A stretch of 17,834 nt of DNA from the NCBI GenBank assembly GCA_014379065.1, contig JACMMM010000677.1:1-17834 (forward strand), given 5' to 3'. This document shows positions 14,661-17,834 of the stretch, piece by piece. The position numbers and the translations under genes were made by a program. Source of the stretch: Saprospiraceae bacterium (GTDB lineage: Bacteria; Bacteroidota; Bacteroidia; Chitinophagales; Saprospiraceae). The stretch's first letter is position 1. The number at the start of each line of letters is the position of its first letter. A model generated the notes under the pieces. That model was not told the origin of the DNA. It did not search any database and worked only from the letters and a program-made list of their open reading frames with translations.

Positions 14661-14775
14661 AATCTTGAAATTCTAGTTGTAATGCAAATAATGGCAAAGT
14701 TCTGAAATAACAAATACCGGGATATTAAGTTGCTGGTTAATTAATTAAGGTTCAGATCTTAAGTCTTGTGCTTTC

Positions 14776-14808
14776 TTTCCTATATCGGGGCTTAACTTTT
14801 TACATTTG
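14776..14808 (+). promoter_or_regulatory. putative Bacteroidota-type promoter of tatC
   Basis: TACATTTG at 14801-14808 matches the Bacteroidota -7 consensus TAnnTTTG exactly. TTTC at 14776-14779, 21 bases upstream, is a fair -33 element (consensus TTTG at 19-20 bases). Transcription would start about 30 bases before the tatC ATG. The same TACATTTG occurs before the symporter gene. Confidence 0.55.
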
Positions 14809-14846
14809 CCGGGTCTAAACGCCTACGATTCTCAAATCCAGCCACC

Positions 14847-15734
14847 ATGCCTCTCGATCAACAGCACGAACACGACCTCCAGAACGACAAACGCGGCGAG
14901 ATGTCCTTTTTTGACCACATTATCGAATTGCGCACGCACATTTTACGCTCTGTGGCAGCTATAGCGATAATTGCTGTGGTGTTTCTTTTCAATAAAGATT
15001 TCGTTTTCAACACCCTCATTTTTGGGCCGCGTTCTCCAGATTTTCCTACCTATCGGATCATTTGCTCCTTCTCTCATTGGGTGGGGGCGGGGGAATCCCT
15101 GTGCTTTTCTCCGCCAAAGTTCAACGTTATTACAAGAGAATTAGGTGAAGTGTTGATGCAGCACCTGTATATTTCATTCTGGCTAGGAGTTATTGGTGCT
15201 TTCCCTTTTATTTTTTGGGAGTTTTGGAAGTTCGTGCGTCCCGGCTTACTAGACAAAGAGCAAAAAGCCGTGCGCGGCATCGTTAGCATTTGTACTTTCC
15301 TTTTTCTTTTGGGGGTACTGTTTGGCTATTATATTATCGCCCCGTTTTCCATCAGTTTTTTGGCAAGTTATACGGTAGAAGGGCTTGACGTGTCGCCCAC
15401 CTTGGGCTCCTACGTAACCTATATGACCATGTTCACTTTGCCTATGGGAATGATTTTTGAAATGCCCATACTGGCTTATTTTTTGGCAAAAATCGGGATT
15501 GTGGGCGCTGCTGTTATGCGCAATTACCGTCGCCATGCCGTCGTGGTGATACTCATAGCCGCCGCCATCATTACACCACCCGATGTGGTGTCGCAAACGC
15601 TGGTATCCATCCCGCTTTTTGGCCTTTACGAGGCTAGCATTCTGGTGGTGGCAAGGGTACAACGCAACCGCGAAAAAGCACTGAAAGCCGCCGAGAGCAA
15701 AAGCCGCGAAGTGACCCCATATGAAGAAGATTGA
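14847..15734 (+). CDS. tatC: twin-arginine protein translocase subunit TatC
   Basis: 295 residues, inner-membrane core of the Tat system, which recognises twin-arginine signal peptides and exports folded proteins. Family signatures: MSFFDHIIELRTHILRS near the N-terminus (19-35), FWEFWKFVRPGL after the second helix (123-134), and ITPPDVVSQTLVSIP before the last (242-256). Six membrane segments are apparent at about 34-50, 108-128, 145-168, 190-213, 228-243 and 250-268. The periplasmic loop between helices 1 and 2 is longer than in Escherichia coli, as is usual in Bacteroidota. The charged C-terminus (NREKALKAAESKSREVTPYE) is cytoplasmic. No tatA or tatB is next to it. Start at 14847, with a promoter about 40 bases upstream. 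An ABC permease follows after 120 bases on the same strand. Confidence 0.95.
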   Translation: MPLDQQHEHDLQNDKRGEMSFFDHIIELRTHILRSVAAIAIIAVVFLFNKDFVFNTLIFGPRSPDFPTYRIICSFSHWVGAGESLCFSPPKFNVITRELGEVLMQHLYISFWLGVIGAFPFIFWEFWKFVRPGLLDKEQKAVRGIVSICTFLFLLGVLFGYYIIAPFSISFLASYTVEGLDVSPTLGSYVTYMTMFTLPMGMIFEMPILAYFLAKIGIVGAAVMRNYRRHAVVVILIAAAIITPPDVVSQTLVSIPLFGLYEASILVVARVQRNREKALKAAESKSREVTPYEED

Positions 15735-15748
15735 TGGGTCTTGTCCAA

Positions 15749-15849
15749 GGTCAGCGTTCAAAGTCTAATATCCACCTTACCTTCGTCAAGACTACGGCAG
15801 ATAAAAACCTTTAGCAGGTAAAGGTCTAAGGTCTACTGTCTAACGTCAG
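15749..15849 (+). repeat. start-proximal GTCTA tandem repeat with inverted left part
   Basis: Four units with an exact 7-base period begin at 15824, 15831, 15838 and 15845: GTCTAAG, GTCTACT, GTCTAAC and GTCAGAT. They run up to the ATG at 15855. The left part starts GGTCAGCGTT (15749-15758), near-complementary to AACGTCAG (15842-15849), so the leader can fold on itself. The left end GGT-(C/T)-AGCGTT also occurs at 13350-13358 in the large palindrome. Confidence 0.65.
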
Positions 15850-15854
15850 ATGCT

Positions 15855-17324
15855 ATGCTCAAATATCTCTTGCGTCGAACACTCTTAGCCCTGCCCACCT
15901 TGTTGGTCATCTCATTTTTGGCATTTGGGTTGAGCAGGTGCTCGTCGGGCGATCCCGTTTTGAATTTTTTTCCAGAGGATACTTACAACTCCCTCGACCC
16001 GGCACAACAAGCTGACAAGTATCGCTCCAATGCAGTTCTGCTCGGACTTGATGGTCCTGGGTTTTACCTCACCTTCACCACGGCTGCTTATCCAGACACT
16101 CTTTGGCGCATTTTCCCGCTTGACCGACGCGAGCGATTGAAAAAACTTATTGGCCAAACAGGGAATTGGCAATCCGTTAAAAATTATGACCAAGCGGTTT
16201 CTGAAACCGTCCGCGCAATAGAAGACCTTCCTTCATCACTCCCGCAAAGCGCCCGCTTGCGCAACGAATTGCCTCTTTTGATCCGAGCCGACCGATTGGA
16301 ATTGCTTGATTCTGCTGTAAATCGGCTGAATGCACTATCTAACGAAATCCCTAGCGCAAAACCAAATGTGCCGCCCTCTGAATTTCCCAAGCCCGAGGCT
16401 CCATTTCCCGGGTTAGCCAAAGCGCTTTTACATCTTGATTCTGCGGCTTATATTTTGCACACCCAAAAATTGCCAGACCGACTCCGTGTACCAGTGGTCT
16501 ATTGGAATGGGTTTGAGAACCAATACCACCGGTGGCTCACAGGGTTTTTGACAGGCGATTTGGGCCTTACGAGGCGCAGGATGGATGTCTGGGTTGATTT
16601 GCAATCAAGCTTGCTTTCAACCTTGACCATCAATTTTTTAGCTATTTTGTTAGCCTACCTGATCGCTGTGCCTTTGGGCGTAGAAATGGCCCGCCGCAAG
16701 GGTCGCTGGCTGGACCGCTGGGGAAAACGGGGCTTGTTTTTCCTTTTTTCGATGCCTATTTTTTGGTTGGGGGGGCTGCTCATCATGATTTTTACAAATA
16801 CCGCTTGGGGGCACACAATTCTACCTTCGATTTATTTTGATGTGCAAGATGCCTGGCAACCCGGCATAACTTCTTTTGGCGATTGGTGGAGTGCCAATGC
16901 TTCCAAATGTGTGCTCCCTATAATCATCCTGACTTTAGGCGCGGTGGCCATGCTGACGTTACAAATGCGGGGTGGGATGCTCGCCACCTTGGGCGAAGAC
17001 TATATCCGAACGGCGAGGGCCAAGGGCGTGGGGGAAGAAGAGGTGTATTGGAGTCACGCTTTCCGAAATGCACTTTTCCCTATCATTACGATATTTGCGA
17101 GCATACTGCCCGCCATGTTTACAGGCTCGCTGGTAGTGGAGGCCCTGTTCGGTTTTCCAGGCATGGGCAGCAAAACATTTGAGGCATACCAAGGAAATGA
17201 CCTCCCGTTGCTTTCGGCCATTATGATGGTGGCTGCTGCGCTCACGATTCTGGGAAGTTTAATTGCAGACCTGCTGTACGCTTGGGCAGACCCACGAGTG
17301 CGGTTTTCAAAAGAAAACGGCTAA
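15855..17324 (+). CDS. ABC transporter permease, DppB/OppB (peptide) type, with a long extracytoplasmic insertion
   Basis: 489 residues; typical DppB/OppB permeases have about 310-340. Membrane segment 1 is at about 9-28 (LALPTLLVISFLAFGLS). The family pattern that normally follows is split: LLGLDGPGFYLTF at 62-74 and QYHRWLTGFLTGDLGLT at 223-239, with about 145 extra residues between them that are helical, charged and Pro-rich near 165-185. The transport core follows: helices at about 254-275, 293-313, 353-372 and onward, and the EAA loop EDYIRTARAKGVGEEEVY (381-398) that docks the ATPase. The motif FGFPGMGSK (432-440) is typical. Partner permease, ATPase and binding protein are not adjacent on the right, since a tRNA and a symporter follow. 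Substrate is likely peptides by family, not proven. The stop codon lies in the left arm of a terminator. Confidence 0.92.
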   Translation: MLKYLLRRTLLALPTLLVISFLAFGLSRCSSGDPVLNFFPEDTYNSLDPAQQADKYRSNAVLLGLDGPGFYLTFTTAAYPDTLWRIFPLDRRERLKKLIGQTGNWQSVKNYDQAVSETVRAIEDLPSSLPQSARLRNELPLLIRADRLELLDSAVNRLNALSNEIPSAKPNVPPSEFPKPEAPFPGLAKALLHLDSAAYILHTQKLPDRLRVPVVYWNGFENQYHRWLTGFLTGDLGLTRRRMDVWVDLQSSLLSTLTINFLAILLAYLIAVPLGVEMARRKGRWLDRWGKRGLFFLFSMPIFWLGGLLIMIFTNTAWGHTILPSIYFDVQDAWQPGITSFGDWWSANASKCVLPIIILTLGAVAMLTLQMRGGMLATLGEDYIRTARAKGVGEEEVYWSHAFRNALFPIITIFASILPAMFTGSLVVEALFGFPGMGSKTFEAYQGNDLPLLSAIMMVAAALTILGSLIADLLYAWADPRVRFSKENG

Positions 17325-17351
17325 CTTTCTGATTGTCAGAAAATTAGCCGT
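17317..17351. terminator. bidirectional terminator between the ABC permease and tRNA-Cys
   Basis: ACGGCTAACTTTCTGA (17317-17332) pairs with TCAGAAAATTAGCCGT (17336-17351) with one mismatch and a TTG loop. The left arm contains the permease TAA. On the minus strand it is followed by TTTTCTTTTG, a good T-tract for the tRNA transcript; on the plus strand by CTGTATTTTG. Confidence 0.85.
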
Positions 17352-17361
17352 CTGTATTTTG

Positions 17362-17432
17362 AGGTTTCCAGCGGATTCGAACCGCTGTAGCAGCTTTTGC
17401 AGAGCTGTGCCTAACCACTCGGCCAGGAAACC
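17362..17432 (-). tRNA. tRNA-Cys (GCA)
   Basis: A 71-nt cloverleaf on the minus strand: acceptor stem GGTTTCC/GGAAACC, anticodon stem CAGCT/AGCTG around the loop CTGCAAA (anticodon GCA), and T arm with GGTTCGAATCC. The discriminator base is U, the known identity element for cysteine. The 3' CCA is not encoded. Confidence 0.96.
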
Positions 17433-17442
17433 TTATTGTTTT

Positions 17443-17470
17443 ACCCGCCTCCGCCAAGGCTATGGCGGGT
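17443..17470 (+). repeat. 28-nt palindromic repeat, copy 3 (intergenic)
   Basis: ACCCGCC at 17443-17449 and GGCGGGT at 17464-17470 enclose the core TCCGCCAAGGCTAT. On the strand opposite to copies 1 and 2 it matches copy 2 at 25 of 28 positions. The following AAAGCGG also continues the match to copy 1 on its minus strand. It lies 11 bases upstream of the tRNA-Cys 5' end. Confidence 0.8.
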
Positions 17471-17536
17471 AAAGCGGGTGCAAAGAAACGGGTTTTTCAT
17501 GGAAACCCACAAGTCCCCCGCCCGATGATTTTTATT

Positions 17537-17568
17537 TTTCTGGAATTTTGTTCCCCTTCCTACATTTG
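17537..17568 (+). promoter_or_regulatory. putative Bacteroidota-type promoter of the symporter gene
   Basis: TACATTTG at 17561-17568 matches the -7 consensus TAnnTTTG, and TTTC at 17537-17540 stands exactly 20 bases upstream as a -33 element. The start codon is about 70 bases further on. Confidence 0.55.
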
Positions 17569-17636
17569 GGCGGCCTTAGCCAGACCCAAATTTTTGCCAC
17601 ACCACATCTCTATTCACCTTTTTCAACTGGATACTC

Positions 17637-17834
17637 ATGGGTTCTGCTTTACAATCTTTGGATTATGCCGTTTTTATCCTATACTTCCTCATCGTGTCGG
17701 GGTATGGATACTGGATTTATCTGAAAAAGAAATCCAGCGAAAACACTGCGACCGACTTCTTCTTAGCGGAAGGAGCACTCACCTGGTGGGCCATCGGCGC
17801 ATCCCTCATTGCCTCGAACATCAGCGCAGAGCAA
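17637..17834 (+). CDS. sodium/solute symporter (SSS family), N-terminal part, cut by the window end
   Basis: 66 codons are open from the ATG at 17637 to the end of the window without a stop. The product starts MGSALQSLDYAVFILYFLIV, a first membrane helix, then SGYGYWIYLKKKSSENTATD. Next come FFLAEGALTWWAIGASLIAS and NISAEQ, the typical start of sodium/glucose-cotransporter-like (SSS) proteins, where F-x-L-(A/G)-(E/G)-R/G and W-x-x-(I/V)-G-A-S-L-x-A-S-N-I-S are conserved. These inner-membrane carriers couple Na+ entry to uptake of sugars or similar solutes; the substrate cannot be read from this part. A promoter-like element lies about 70 bases upstream. Confidence 0.88.
   Translation, partial: MGSALQSLDYAVFILYFLIVSGYGYWIYLKKKSSENTATDFFLAEGALTWWAIGASLIASNISAEQ

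Noticed and set aside
15249..15761. 170-codon open frame on the minus strand opposite tatC
   Set aside because: Antisense to TatC, His-rich and without motifs.
17490..17508. GGGTTT/AAACCC foldback near the symporter promoter
   Set aside because: Only a 6-bp stem without a T-tract or repeat relationship; likely chance.

Overview
The window looks like a chromosomal piece of a Bacteroidota bacterium, most likely of the Saprospiria (Haliscomenobacter/Lewinella-like). Four things point there. There is a PorQ homologue and a PorG/DUF6089-like outer-membrane barrel, both associated with the type IX secretion system. There are large secreted proteins carrying HYR modules. Two promoters have the Bacteroidota -7 element (TACATTTG). 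No Shine-Dalgarno sequence precedes the start codons. Species assignment is inference; no rRNA is present.

Layout. 1-530: a terminator-like perfect palindrome, then a leftward RsbW-type ATP-binding regulatory protein. 525-973: a gene-free stretch ending in start-proximal CTCAAC repeats. 974-3877: three rightward genes, namely an unrecognised 352-aa protein with a WGR-like N-terminus, a MORN-repeat envelope protein, and PorQ. 3884-10005: a leftward block of a small two-helix membrane protein, a VWA+HYR secreted protein, and a BNR-propeller+HYR secreted protein that overlaps by 4 nt an upstream secreted protein of unknown function. The two large secreted proteins end in a nearly identical module of about 170 residues. 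10274-11773: a leftward HlyD/MacA-type efflux adaptor. 12020-13222: an ECF sigma factor and, beyond a strong terminator, a small uncharacterised protein. 13450-14660: a two-gene leftward unit of a four-helix membrane protein and the DUF6089 barrel. 14847-17324: rightward TatC and an oligopeptide-type ABC permease with a large extracytoplasmic insertion. 17362-17432: tRNA-Cys on the minus strand. 17637 to the end: start of a sodium/solute symporter.

Common theme. Most genes concern the cell envelope: protein export (TatC), type IX secretion (PorQ, PorG-like), secreted adhesin-like proteins, efflux and solute uptake, plus two regulators (RsbW-like, ECF sigma). No phage, IS element, CRISPR array or obvious defence system is visible.

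The most unusual signals are non-genic or modular. (1) A 28-nt palindromic repeat occurs three times, twice inside reading frames, where it is translated into nearly the same peptide (A-x-AEASAGK). (2) Short-period tandem repeats sit directly before the start codons of three genes, and a related large palindrome lies upstream of the sigma factor. (3) A conserved terminator hairpin sequence is used downstream of two unrelated genes. (4) A shared C-terminal module ends two secreted proteins that lack a recognisable standard type IX sorting domain.
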